From: Paenibacillus hemerocallicola
GTDB lineage: Bacteria; Bacillota; Bacilli; Paenibacillales; NBRC-103111
Direction: 5' to 3'
Length of the DNA stretch: 64,000 nucleotides
Assembly (NCBI RefSeq): GCF_006265175.1
Contig: NZ_VDCQ01000025.1
Coordinates: 1-64,000 of the forward strand
Part shown: one piece after another, positions 49,630-58,279 of the stretch
How the letters are laid out: the number at the start of each line of letters is the position of its first letter
Position numbering within the stretch: position 1 is the stretch's first letter
The notes under the pieces: generated by a model
Seen by the model: only the letters and a program-made list of their open reading frames with translations
Databases searched by the model: none
What the model was told of the DNA's origin: nothing
Position numbers and translations under genes: made by a program

Positions 49630-49793
49630 GGTTTTCGCAAAAACGAGTGGCAGGCCTTCGCATCGCCGTTTCTCTGCGATCTGTTCGGGCGACCAGGTCT
49701 GCTTTAGCTTCACCTGCAAATCCTTGGCCGGTTCGGGAGTAAACTTGCCTGCTGGCACACACGACGCCCGCCGCTGCTTATAGGCTGCCTGTG
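49630..49793 (-). mobile_element. IS30-family transposase remnant
   Basis: The minus frame reads QAAYKQRRASCVPAGKFTPE, LQVKLKQTWSPEQIAEKRRC and EGLPLVFAKT. This is the central part of IS30 transposases (LxxxWSPEQIAxRL...EGxPxVSxxTIYRW). Only about 55 residues remain, abutting the stop of the MFS gene at 49778. It is an inactive scar beside an AT-rich gene pair and may mark how that pair arrived. Confidence 0.7.
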
Positions 49794-51031
49794 CGGGTAC
49801 TCATTGCTGTGGCAGTAAGAGAACGATCGGACATTTTCAAAGTACATGCCCAAAAAAACAACGCGATCATGCTTACCAAGGTCCCCAGTATGCACACGCC
49901 GATCCACCCCGCCCAAGAATAAATCCAAGTCGACGCTACTGCACCTGTTGCGCTTCCTAAGGAATAGAAGATCATGTACCCTGCGATTAGCCTACTCCTC
50001 GCTTCTGGACGAACACTCAATATCATACTTTGATTAGTTACGTGAACCGCCTGCACCGCGAAATCCAACATAACGACCCCTATGATAAACAGCCACATGG
50101 AATTCTGTAGTAACCCTATTGGCAGCCATGAAAACAATAACAGTAACAAAGCGATGCCTGTCGTCCGTTGTCCTAATCCCCGGTCTGCCAGTCGTCCCGC
50201 ACTGCCGGCGGCCAGCGCCCCCGCTACACCAGCAAGTCCAATCAATCCAATAACGCTGTGGCTGAACGAAAGTGGAGGAGAGCTCATCGGCAATACCATT
50301 GAGGACCATAATATACTAAAGTCCGAAAAAATGAAGAAAGCAAGTAGTCCACGAATTCTCAATAGAGGAATTTGAACGAATAAATCCTTCATGGAGCGGA
50401 GCATCCCCCGATACGTGTTCTGATTTGGCGGACGCCGTGCAGCGGGTGTAACGGTTAGGAATAAATAAGCCATACAGATCGTGATTACTGCCGTGACTAT
50501 ATAAACGGATCGCCATCCAGTCATATCCGCTAAGGTGCCCGAGAAGGTGCGGGCCAGTAGAATCCCTATTACGATACCACTCGTAACGACTCCAATGGTC
50601 CGGCCACGACTGTGCTGCGACGCTCGATCAGCGGCAAGTGCAACAAGGACTTGTGCAACTACAGCCTGGAAACCAACCATCCCCATACCGAAGAATAGAA
50701 ACAAAGGATTCGAAGCTAACGCAACGATACTTAATGCGATCGCTATAAACACCATCATCCCGGTTACAAGCCGACGCGGGTCGAGCAAATCCCCTAGCGG
50801 GACCAGAAAAAATAATCCCAACGCATAACACATCTGTGTCGCTGTTACTACCGTGCCGATAATAGAGTGTTTGATGCCAAATTCTATAGCGATCGCATCA
50901 AGCAAAGGTTGAGAAAAATAAACCGTGGCTACTGCCGAGCCGCAGATGACCGCATACAGCAAAACCGCTGCGCTCGAAAGTTTAGCTTGTGACTCCATGT
51001 CATTTGGACGGAGCTCCGGGGAACTTGACAT
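49778..51031 (-). CDS. MFS efflux transporter (DHA1, YnfM-like)
   Basis: The 417-residue protein has about twelve hydrophobic segments. It shows VYFSQPLLDAIAIEFGIKHS, the loop LVPLGDLLDPRRLVTGMMVF and FSGTLADMTGWRSVYIVTAV (motif C region). This is typical of drug or arabinose-type exporters of the YnfM group. It is divergent from the TetR gene at 51181, with one operator copy before each start. Codon choice is AT-richer than in neighbouring genes, and an IS30 scar touches its 3' end. Confidence 0.88.
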   Translation of the reverse strand: MSSSPELRPNDMESQAKLSSAAVLLYAVICGSAVATVYFSQPLLDAIAIEFGIKHSIIGTVVTATQMCYALGLFFLVPLGDLLDPRRLVTGMMVFIAIALSIVALASNPLFLFFGMGMVGFQAVVAQVLVALAADRASQHSRGRTIGVVTSGIVIGILLARTFSGTLADMTGWRSVYIVTAVITICMAYLFLTVTPAARRPPNQNTYRGMLRSMKDLFVQIPLLRIRGLLAFFIFSDFSILWSSMVLPMSSPPLSFSHSVIGLIGLAGVAGALAAGSAGRLADRGLGQRTTGIALLLLLFSWLPIGLLQNSMWLFIIGVVMLDFAVQAVHVTNQSMILSVRPEARSRLIAGYMIFYSLGSATGAVASTWIYSWAGWIGVCILGTLVSMIALFFWACTLKMSDRSLTATAMSTRTGSL

Positions 51032-51050
51032 TGAAAAACCTCCCTTATTT

Positions 51051-51064
51051 GTACCGAACGGTAT
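51051..51064. promoter_or_regulatory. TetR operator candidate 1
   Basis: GTACCGAACGGTAT is an inverted repeat (ATACCG/CGGTAC with one change) about 20 bases before the MFS start. Confidence 0.65.
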
Positions 51065-51150
51065 GTTATTTTAAAACCAATTAACTCATAAAAATTCAGG
51101 AATGTCAACACAACATTGACCTGTATAAAAAATTGCGATATCATATTTAT

Positions 51151-51164
51151 GTACTAAAAGGTAT
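51151..51164. promoter_or_regulatory. TetR operator candidate 2
   Basis: GTACTAAAAGGTAT shares the GTAC-N6-GTAT frame with candidate 1 and lies 17 bases before the TetR start, consistent with autorepression. Confidence 0.6.
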
Positions 51165-51180
51165 ATTATCTGGAGGCGTT

Positions 51181-51792
51181 ATGGCTAGAATTCGCGAATT
51201 CGATGAACATAAGGCATTAACAGAGGCTATGCATGTTTTTTGGGAAAAAGGGTACGAGGCTACTTCACTAAGTGACTTAACATCTCGCATGGGGATTCAA
51301 AAACCTAGTTTATATGCTGCATACGGCGACAAATTGTCGTTGTTTGAATCGGCTCTTCGAAATTATAACCAATTACATGCTAAATCCGTTCGCTTGAAGC
51401 TAAACAAAATTACGAGTGTCAAGACTGCTTTCAGGCTCCTGTTTCTGGAAGGGGCGTTCCCTAACGGAGCGCATGAGCGGAATGGCTGCTTCTGCATTAA
51501 TACAATGGTGGAGTTGGCTCCGCAAGACGCGAAGTTTGAAATTTTGACACGAGAGCATCAACAATATTTGGCGGCGATATTTGAAGATACGCTTGAACGG
51601 GGTGTAACCTCCGGAGAAATCGATGGATCGGTCAACAGCCGGGCAATAGCTCAGTCCCTTGTGGTAGCCTTCATCGGAATAACCGTATTGAAGAAATCAA
51701 ATCCCAATCGGGAATGGATTGATAATTGCATCGACTCAGCGCTGTCGTTACTCACAACGCCCCCACGTACAGAACCTAAAGCGGCAGATTAA
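51181..51792 (+). CDS. TetR-family transcriptional repressor
   Basis: The start at 51181 follows GGAGGCG. The 203-residue protein begins MARIREFDEHKALTEAMHVF. Its helix-turn-helix is WEKGYEATSLSDLTSRMGIQ then KPSLYAAYGDKLSLFESAL, the TetR/AcrR signature. The C-terminal ligand pocket is of the TetR_C_16-like or YcnC type (EGAFPNGAHERNGCFCINTM). It is divergent from the MFS gene and very probably represses it. Its base composition matches that gene. Confidence 0.9.
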   Translation: MARIREFDEHKALTEAMHVFWEKGYEATSLSDLTSRMGIQKPSLYAAYGDKLSLFESALRNYNQLHAKSVRLKLNKITSVKTAFRLLFLEGAFPNGAHERNGCFCINTMVELAPQDAKFEILTREHQQYLAAIFEDTLERGVTSGEIDGSVNSRAIAQSLVVAFIGITVLKKSNPNREWIDNCIDSALSLLTTPPRTEPKAAD

Positions 51793-51795
51793 ATG

Positions 51796-51831
51796 AAAGG
51801 AACACAGCTCATATTTGATCTGTGTTCCTTT
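51796..51831. terminator. Rho-independent terminator
   Basis: AAAGGAACACAG pairs with CTGTGTTCCTTT around a 12-base loop, directly after the TetR stop. Confidence 0.85.
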
Positions 51832-51942
51832 GTTTTAGTAAATGTGTAATTTCTTTGACGTGATCCAATAAATCATTAAACCTCTGTACAAAAAAACATC
51901 CAACTATCTCTGCCCGTTCGTAGCTGTCGGTCTACTCACTAT

Positions 51943-53154
51943 TTAACTTTTCTCAAGCGACGCGCTCTGAAACCGATTCCGGTTATCTTTCAGCCTGTAC
52001 AATCGCCATGACGCCGTCAAAGCGACAACCAGACAGACGATCCACGGCAGCCCCGGCCAGCCCAAATGGATCCCCAGGTCGTAGAACCAGCCCCCCACAA
52101 TCGTACTCAAGGCTCCACCGATGGCCAAGGAATAGCCGTTAAATCCGTAATACGAGGCGATCTGCCTCGGGGGTGCGAACATCGGTACGACATCCATCAG
52201 AAGCGGACCGGCGATCATGGTGCCGAATGCAAATACGACCGAGCCTGCCAATAACAGAATCAAGTTATACGCAAACGTAAAGGCAAACAGCCCGAGCCCC
52301 ATGACGAGCGTCCCGAGCCCGATTAGCATAAAGCGGTTTTCGTAGTTTTGTAGCGCCCTTGTAATCCTCAGCTGAAACAGGATGACCGAGATTGAAATCG
52401 CGGCATATACGTAGGCGACCCCGTTTTTATTTCCGGCCACCGTTTCGGCCAATTGCGGCAAGGTCAAGAAAAGCTGCATGAACAAATAGTAATAGCCGAT
52501 CAGAATCAAGGTGTAGGCGACAAAAGGCTTGTCTTTGAAAATCGTCTGCATGTCCTTCAATACGCTCTCTCTCGAGAAATCAACGTTCAGCCGCGGCAAT
52601 TTCCAAGCGATGAGGCATGCGATGAATATATAAATTCCGCCCGATACGAGTGACAAATAAAAGAAATCCAGTGAACTGAGGATACTCCCTACGATGGTGG
52701 AAGAAACCATGCCGAGGTTGGATACGATATTTTTGAACGAAAACAGCAGCTTCCGATGCTCCTCAGGCGTTAATCTGGCGAAAGCGGCCTGATACGAGGG
52801 CTCGAACAGCGCCCCGCCCAATCCGGAAACGATAGCAGCGGCAAAAAATTGCCACATGTCGGTGCAAAAGGCAAATGCCAAAAAGCCGACGGCGCGCACC
52901 CCGACTCCAAAAACGAGAGTTTCTTTGCAGCCGAACCGGTCCGCCACAATTCCTCCTATGAACGTGAAGCCTTGCTGCGAAAACTGACGGACGCCGAGCA
53001 AAACGCCGGTGAGCGCCAACGACCATAAGAAATTGCCGGTCAAATGAAGCGTAAGATACGGGATCAAAGCGTAAAATCCCAAATTCATCAGAAACGAACA
53101 GACGTACAACGCTTTAATACTGCTTGGCGCCACTTTCCACGCCTGTAAAGCCAT
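51943..53154 (-). CDS. MFS transporter (MdtH/YfhI-like)
   Basis: The 403-residue protein starts behind GGAAGGTGA and has about twelve hydrophobic segments. It contains YVCSFLMNLGFYALIPYLTL and GVLLGVRQFSQQGFTFIGGI, then VADRFGCKETLVFGV (the inter-helix 2-3 loop). The group includes siderophore and multidrug exporters such as YmfD and MdtH. The gene upstream looks like a truncated AraC-type sensor, so a siderophore-exporter role is conceivable, but there is no Fur box near the start. Confidence 0.83.
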   Translation of the reverse strand: MALQAWKVAPSSIKALYVCSFLMNLGFYALIPYLTLHLTGNFLWSLALTGVLLGVRQFSQQGFTFIGGIVADRFGCKETLVFGVGVRAVGFLAFAFCTDMWQFFAAAIVSGLGGALFEPSYQAAFARLTPEEHRKLLFSFKNIVSNLGMVSSTIVGSILSSLDFFYLSLVSGGIYIFIACLIAWKLPRLNVDFSRESVLKDMQTIFKDKPFVAYTLILIGYYYLFMQLFLTLPQLAETVAGNKNGVAYVYAAISISVILFQLRITRALQNYENRFMLIGLGTLVMGLGLFAFTFAYNLILLLAGSVVFAFGTMIAGPLLMDVVPMFAPPRQIASYYGFNGYSLAIGGALSTIVGGWFYDLGIHLGWPGLPWIVCLVVALTASWRLYRLKDNRNRFQSASLEKS

Positions 53155-53210
53155 AGCCGGTCACCTTCCCTTAGCTCCGCTCGTCGGTATATCGCCGATT
53201 GGCACATGTC

Positions 53211-53756
53211 CTAGCATGCTCTATCTTGCATTATAGCAAGGTTACGGCCGAATGAGCGCAGGATTTGGAAAAAAAGCGCCCTCCTTTCGAAATTAAACCG
53301 AATTCCAATTAAAAAGCCGACCAGTGCTGCTCCCCGAATGTGGAAGCAAACATCAGTCGAGTGAAGATCAGTAAGTTGAACTTCCCGGAGACGCAAGGCG
53401 TCCTCCGACGGCAATCTGCCGGATGCATGCAGGAATGACATAGACTCCGAGTCCGGGCTCAAACCCCATTCGTTTCTCCGATTGGCATGAGAGACATGCT
53501 GCAGAAACAGGACATCCCCCCGGACCTCTCCGGACCGAGGCGTCGCCCGGATTTCGGTGCCGCTCGGCCATATATATAGCTGCCCTTTCATCATTCGTCC
53601 GCTTTCCCCGTTCGCCTCCAACCAGACTTCTCCCTGCGAGATGAAACAGGCTACGGGCTTTCGACCCACACGAAAGGAAATGGATCGTTGCGAAGACCAG
53701 TCTCGACGGAACACGGAGGACAACAGCAGCAATGACGTTTGCGAAGATGGATTCAT
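53211..53756 (-). CDS. AraC-type N-terminal sensor domain protein, probably truncated
   Basis: The start at 53756 (MNPSSQTSLLLLSSVFRRDW) follows a GTGGGGG site. The 181-residue frame looks like the cupin sensor half of an AraC regulator (GEVWLEANGESGRMMKGQLY then IWPSGTEIRATPRSG). It includes the linker GRLPSEDALRLREVQLTDLH but no DNA-binding helix-turn-helix. The end (ALFFQILRSFGRNLAIMQDR) does not match the family. I take it as a broken regulator, perhaps once controlling the MFS gene; a stand-alone sensor cannot be excluded. Confidence 0.45.
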   Translation of the reverse strand: MNPSSQTSLLLLSSVFRRDWSSQRSISFRVGRKPVACFISQGEVWLEANGESGRMMKGQLYIWPSGTEIRATPRSGEVRGDVLFLQHVSHANRRNEWGLSPDSESMSFLHASGRLPSEDALRLREVQLTDLHSTDVCFHIRGAALVGFLIGIRFNFERRALFFQILRSFGRNLAIMQDRAC

Positions 53757-53843
53757 AGTCGGGTTCCCCCACACTTCCATCTCGAATGCCGCTATTATAG
53801 CATGAAAATCGCGCATTTCGCGGCACACTCCGCACAAAAGAAA

Positions 53844-53866
53844 AAAGCTTGATTTCTCAAGCTTTA
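53844..53866 (-). terminator. Terminator for aromatic-acid-exporter-like gene
   Basis: AAAGCTTGA pairs with TCAAGCTTT around a short loop. On the minus strand it is followed by a run of T, just after the stop at 53907. Confidence 0.85.
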
Positions 53867-53906
53867 TCGGAGCTTCCTATGCACGGAATCGCGGAATGCT
53901 GCCCGC

Positions 53907-54950
53907 TCAAGCTCGCGCTTCCTCCACAATCTCTTCTTCGTCCGGATCGACGTGCTCGACCATACGGTTCAGACGTGCCGTCTGATGACCGTAATCGTAT
54001 ATGGCAGCCGCGACGATCATGAGTCGCAGAGCACCGTTCCTGCCTTCGTTGTAACCGTCGGTCGCTTGCCTCATAAACAGATCGTTTGCTTCCTCGAGCG
54101 GAGTCGAATCCCAGCTGCCGGGCTTCAGCTTGTCTTCGAACTTCAGAAGCACATGCTCGTGAAACTTGATTACTTTCTCCAGATGCCGATCATAGCTTTT
54201 GTTCATATTCGCCGTTCTCTCCGCTTGGAAAAAATGCTCTTGGACCGCCTCCAATACCTCGAAGCCTTTCTGCAGCGTGTAGAGCATCTGCTTGTCCACG
54301 ACAAGCTCGCGCCTTTGCCGGTATTTGGCGCGCTTCAGCTTCTTATGCTCCTCCTCGAGCAGCTTGTACTTGGCGGCCAGTGACGCAACGCCATCCTGCA
54401 GCGCCTGCTTCTGTTCGCGGAACACCTTCTCCCGTATCTCGTCGGAAATGGCGGTGCGCAGCAGCAAAGATAGTTGGGTAAAGACCGATTGGACCTGTTC
54501 GTGAAATTGCTCCTTCGGCTTCGGAGGCAGAACCGCGATATTGATCACAAAAGCGGATACGATGCCGATCAAGCTGAGCAGAAACCGGTTCAAGGCAAAG
54601 CCCCACTGCCCCGAAGCCTCCATAACGGCTATAACCGTCACCAGCGTCAAGCCGATCGTTTCTTCCATCTTGAACTTCATGCACAGCATAATGACAAGGA
54701 TGCATACAACCCCGATAGCGATCGGCTCATTGGAGAAAAACGTCCCGGCCAGCATCGCGATCACGGCTCCGAGCGTATTCGTCTGCACCTGTTCGAGAAA
54801 ATAGCGCCAGGAACGGTAGATCGAGGGCTGCATCGCAAAGATCGCCGCCACGGCGGCAATGACAGGGGGAGTAAAATGGAGCCAAGTGCTTATGTATAAG
54901 GCCAAGGTGACAGCGATTCCCGTCTTCAGCATCCGGGCTCCGAATGTCAT
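53907..54950 (-). CDS. Aromatic acid exporter family protein (ArAE_1, FUSC-like)
   Basis: The start at 54950 (MTFGARMLKTGIAVTLALYI) follows GAAGGAGGGAG. The 347-residue protein has about five hydrophobic segments in the first 140 residues (ISTWLHFTPPVIAAVAAIFA, TLGAVIAMLAGTFFSNEPIA). A soluble helical domain follows at about 150-347 with coiled-coil-like runs (KLLEEEHKKLKRAKYRQRRE). This is the ArAE_1/DUF939 architecture (YgaE-like) of putative aromatic-acid or organic-anion exporters. It stands alone. Confidence 0.85.
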   Translation of the reverse strand: MTFGARMLKTGIAVTLALYISTWLHFTPPVIAAVAAIFAMQPSIYRSWRYFLEQVQTNTLGAVIAMLAGTFFSNEPIAIGVVCILVIMLCMKFKMEETIGLTLVTVIAVMEASGQWGFALNRFLLSLIGIVSAFVINIAVLPPKPKEQFHEQVQSVFTQLSLLLRTAISDEIREKVFREQKQALQDGVASLAAKYKLLEEEHKKLKRAKYRQRRELVVDKQMLYTLQKGFEVLEAVQEHFFQAERTANMNKSYDRHLEKVIKFHEHVLLKFEDKLKPGSWDSTPLEEANDLFMRQATDGYNEGRNGALRLMIVAAAIYDYGHQTARLNRMVEHVDPDEEEIVEEARA

Positions 54951-55331
54951 GTAATCTCCCTCCTTCGTTTCGTTAGCACAACAAAGAGAATTATACAATC
55001 CGCACATCGATACAACAAGTCGAAACGACACAGCCGCCGATAGTCACCAATAAACGTTCCTCGGCATTACGAAACAATCCTTTGGTTATCCGGACATCAA
55101 GGAAATGAATGCTATATTCAAACTATGCCGTATACGCAAAAAAGGACCACCAGAACATGCTCCAGGGTCCTTTCCTCTAGCAGTGCGAGATTACTTTCTT
55201 CAGCTACTATCGGCAAACGATTTACATTGGACGGCGAGTGGGACGGCGAGTTCGCGTCGCAGCAGATCCAGAGCCTTTTGTCCCCACTGTGCGGCTTCAA
55301 AACATCGGCTTCGGCAAGCTTGCCTGATGGT
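54951..55331. other. Intergenic region with terminator
   Basis: It contains the promoter side of the exporter-like gene, a hairpin at 55139-55176, and about 120 bases before the MIP18 stop. There a minus frame continues the MIP18 frame past its TAA for 43 codons (for example EAAQWGQKALDLLRRELAVP) to a TGA near 55208. No ribosome binding site supports a separate gene. Confidence 0.4.
55139..55176 (-). terminator. Rho-independent terminator
   Basis: AAAAGGACC pairs with GGTCCTTT. On the minus strand T-rich sequence follows, so it probably ends the MIP18/HEAT-repeat transcript. Confidence 0.7.
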
Positions 55332-55649
55332 TTACGGAGTCGACGCCCGGCGCGATCTTATTTCCTCAATCGCTTGGTCATTCATCATGGCCGGTGTCCA
55401 TTTCGGCTCCCACACGAGCCGGACTTCGACCTCATTCACACCAGGAGTTTCAGCCGCCACCGTCTTTGCTTGATCGACAATTTCATCGGCGAGCGGACAT
55501 TCCGGAATCGTTAATGTCATCTCGATCTTCACGTCGCCGGCTTCATCCGCCGATACGTCATACACGAGTCCCAAGTCGACGATATTAACCCCGACCTCGG
55601 GATCGATAACGTTTTCCAACGACGACCAAACCCGATCTTCTACTTTCAA
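55332..55649 (-). CDS. MIP18-family (DUF59) Fe-S assembly protein
   Basis: The start is a TTG behind GGAGGTG. The 105-residue protein has the DUF59 fold: VWSSLENVIDPEVGVNIVDLG then LVYDVSADEAGD, followed by MTLTIPECPLADEIVDQAK. The hallmark Cys is present in PECPLA. Relatives (SufT, PaaD) help insert or mature Fe-S clusters. The HEAT-repeat gene precedes it, but they may be separate. The reading frame runs on past its TAA for more than 40 codons. Confidence 0.88.
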   Translation of the reverse strand: MKVEDRVWSSLENVIDPEVGVNIVDLGLVYDVSADEAGDVKIEMTLTIPECPLADEIVDQAKTVAAETPGVNEVEVRLVWEPKWTPAMMNDQAIEEIRSRRASTP

Positions 55650-55721
55650 ACTTGTTCACCTCCGGGGCATGTATGGCAACGTCACTTCGTGCCAACTTAT
55701 GGTGCCCGGACGATCCCGTTC

Positions 55722-56270
55722 TTATTTTTTCCAAAGGGAAGCGTACTTTTTCCGATATTTCAGATCTTCTTCCCTGTCGATCAGGTCCAACGCTTTTTCC
55801 TTGACTGTCTCGTCATGGTCCGAATCATACAGCTTCCTGAAGCCTTGAATAATGTCGAACCGAATCAAGGTCCCATTCTTTTCCTGCATACAAGTTCTGT
55901 ACCGCTCGGCGAGACCGTTTATCAGCATCTCTTTCTGCCGTTCCCCCGCCAAGCCGATTTTCCACAAAGCTTGCAGCCCGTGTCTCGCCGTGACGAACCG
56001 CTTGTCCTTTGTCAGTTCGATCAATGCGGCAAAATCATCGAATATTCTGCCCTCCGGATCGCTTATGGCCAAATTGCACAGCAGCTGTGCCGCGATCGCC
56101 CGTTGATGGTTATCCGGATGCGTCAAATCCTGTACGAGCGAATCCCAAATCTCGTACGACCAATCCACCTTGTCATTGGTTAAAGCTTGAATCTCGAGAA
56201 GGGCTTGGTATCGCACGTCCTTATCTTGGGATTTCAGATTTTCGATACAGCTTCGTGCGTGACTGTCCAT
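55722..56270 (-). CDS. HEAT-repeat protein
   Basis: The 182-residue protein starts behind CAGGAGGAC. It is all-helical, with repeats such as DKDVRYQALLEIQALTNDK, NHQRAIAAQLLCNLAISDPE and KDKRFVTARHGLQALWKIGL. These are HEAT-like units with the usual hydrophobic spacing. There is no catalytic motif. HEAT-repeat proteins of this size act as adaptors or partner-binding scaffolds, here of unknown target. Confidence 0.75.
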   Translation of the reverse strand: MDSHARSCIENLKSQDKDVRYQALLEIQALTNDKVDWSYEIWDSLVQDLTHPDNHQRAIAAQLLCNLAISDPEGRIFDDFAALIELTKDKRFVTARHGLQALWKIGLAGERQKEMLINGLAERYRTCMQEKNGTLIRFDIIQGFRKLYDSDHDETVKEKALDLIDREEDLKYRKKYASLWKK

Positions 56271-56560
56271 AGACTAGTCCTCCTGTTATTAGAGCTGTAC
56301 TGCCGCATGACGGCAATTGTTTGTCAAATTATAACACATAAGTGCCCGTGCAATTTCTTACTGATTGCTATATCGCTTCCAAGATTGGTTTCCTCCCAAA
56401 AAGAAAAACGGCCTTCGGATCGAGAATGAATAGGGCCGGATGCCGCCGCGTGACAATATACAACTTTTTAATTATAATGTTACCAAATATTCACTCTTAT
56501 GGCAGGTGACTGACCAGACACGTGCAAGCCCGGAATGGCTTGCAGGAAGGAATGGGACGC

Positions 56561-57148
56561 ATGCTTTTTAAGCAACGGATATTGGACGGGATCGCAGACG
56601 GTGTCATTTCGGTGGCGTTCCGCCGATGGAAACGGGCCAGTGTCAAGACGGGAAGCCGGCTTCACACCCCGATCGGGCTGCTTGAGATTACTTCGATTGC
56701 GGTCGTCCCCGAACGGGAGATCACGGAGACGGACGCGGTTCGGGCCGGGTTTTCCACACGCGGAGAACTGTTCAAGGAAATCGATTCGTTTAGCGACGAG
56801 GGGGACATCTTCCGGATAGAGGTGATCCGTATCGGGGCCGATCCGCGGGAACAATTGCGGGAACGCGACGAAATGACCGATGCGGAATTTGCGGATTTGC
56901 GAACAAGATTGGAACGGTTGGACAAAGCAAGTGCGCACGGTCCTTGGACCGTTAAGTTTCTATGTCTCGTTAACGAGCATCCCGGCTTAAGAGCGACGGA
57001 TCTCGCCGCCTCGATCGGCTGGGAGACGGAGAAGCTGAAATTGAACGTCCGCAAGCTGAAAAATCTCGGGCTTACGATCAGCCTCGGCACCGGGTATCGG
57101 ATCTCGCCGCGCGGACGAATGGTCATGAACAAACTTGGTCTGGTTTGA
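56561..57148 (+). CDS. ASCH-domain protein with C-terminal winged helix
   Basis: The start at 56561 (MLFKQRILDGIADGVISVAF) follows GGAAGG. The 195-residue protein shows an ASCH-like N-terminal half (FRRWKRASVKTGSRLHTPIG, then LLEITSIAVV), a small RNA- or nucleotide-binding beta-barrel with a basic groove. The C-terminal half is a winged helix (FLCLVNEHPGLRATDLAASI, EKLKLNVRKLKNLGLTISLG). It could bind RNA or DNA in regulation. It stands alone between the HEAT gene and the iron locus. Confidence 0.65.
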   Translation: MLFKQRILDGIADGVISVAFRRWKRASVKTGSRLHTPIGLLEITSIAVVPEREITETDAVRAGFSTRGELFKEIDSFSDEGDIFRIEVIRIGADPREQLRERDEMTDAEFADLRTRLERLDKASAHGPWTVKFLCLVNEHPGLRATDLAASIGWETEKLKLNVRKLKNLGLTISLGTGYRISPRGRMVMNKLGLV

Positions 57149-57271
57149 AATGCCCACGATGCATGCTCCGATTACGTTCCGTTTCGTCGGCAGCGGTTGG
57201 CCCGGCGTATTGTCCAGCCTTAAAACTTTACCGGAGACCGGTACACCGCTACTCGGAAACAGACAATGACG

Positions 57272-58279
57272 TTACCCTAACCGTTTGCGCTTGAACAAAA
57301 GGTACATGAAAAATGGGGCTCCTACTCCCGCGGTGAAAACACCGGCGGGAATGTCCAGCGGCTGGAACAGCATTCTACCCGCGAGGTCGGCCAACAGCAA
57401 AGTTATCGCGCCCAGGAAAGCGGCGACCGGAATGAGGATTCGGTAAGAGTTGCCCGCTAGCTTCCTCGCCATGTACGGTGCCAGCAATCCGATAAACGAT
57501 ATAGTACCGGCTACCCCCACCGCCGCACCGGCGAGAGCGACGCCAATCAGCAACACGAGCAATCGGCTCAGCTGAAGCCTGCTTCCAAGACCGATCGCCG
57601 CTTCCTCGCCCAACGATTGGATATTCAGCTCTTTTGCGAACAGCAAGGCCAACGGGATCAGGACGGTAACCCAAGGCCAAACGGCTTCAATGTACCGCCA
57701 ATTGGTCCCGTAAATGCTCCCGGTCATCCAATTCAGCACCTGTGCGGCCAAATAGGCCGGTCCGCTCAACAGCAAGAACATCGTCATCGCGCTCATCGCC
57801 GTCGATATGCCGATACCGATAAGCACTAGCCGGAATGGGGTCACTCCCCTTTTCCATGCCATTGCATAATTGATAGCGGCAGCCATGAATGCACCCGCGA
57901 TTGCAATAACGGGAACCCAATGTATACTGTAGCCGGTGAATAGGGTCATAAATGCTACTACAGCCACCGAAGCACCGCCCGTCACACCCAGCAAATCGGG
58001 CGAGGCAAGCGGATTGCGGATCATCCCCTGGAATAGGCTGCCGGAAACCGCCAACGCCGCTCCGATCAACAGCGCCGCCACAATTCTCGGCAAACGGAAC
58101 TGCATGATAATCAAATCGCTGCCTTCCCCATTTCTGCCTATGAGAGATAGAAGCACCTCTCTGATTGGAATGGAGACGCTTCCTACGGATAAGCAAAAGA
58201 CGGATAAGGCAACCGTCAGCAAACCGAGCGAAAGCAGTATCGCCGCATATTTCCCTGCTTGACCTTGACGTCTAGCCAT
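57272..58279 (-). CDS. FecCD-family iron-siderophore permease (second)
   Basis: The start at 58279 (MARRQGQAGK) follows AAGGAGG and overlaps the upstream stop by eight bases. The 335-residue protein has about nine hydrophobic segments with RLPRIVAALLIGAALAVSGS, LFQGMIRNPLASPDLLGVTG and GTISFIGLLAPYMARKL, the BtuC/FecD signatures (GxxxQ..RNPLA.P..LG). It forms the membrane channel with the other permease. No ATPase gene follows. Confidence 0.93.
   Translation of the reverse strand: MARRQGQAGKYAAILLSLGLLTVALSVFCLSVGSVSIPIREVLLSLIGRNGEGSDLIIMQFRLPRIVAALLIGAALAVSGSLFQGMIRNPLASPDLLGVTGGASVAVVAFMTLFTGYSIHWVPVIAIAGAFMAAAINYAMAWKRGVTPFRLVLIGIGISTAMSAMTMFLLLSGPAYLAAQVLNWMTGSIYGTNWRYIEAVWPWVTVLIPLALLFAKELNIQSLGEEAAIGLGSRLQLSRLLVLLIGVALAGAAVGVAGTISFIGLLAPYMARKLAGNSYRILIPVAAFLGAITLLLADLAGRMLFQPLDIPAGVFTAGVGAPFFMYLLFKRKRLG

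Noticed and set aside
57149-57271. Short plus ORF (MHAPITFRFVGSGWPGVLSS...) after the ASCH gene
   Set aside because: It has 36 codons, no ribosome binding site and only a weak resemblance to a metallo-hydrolase start; too short to support.
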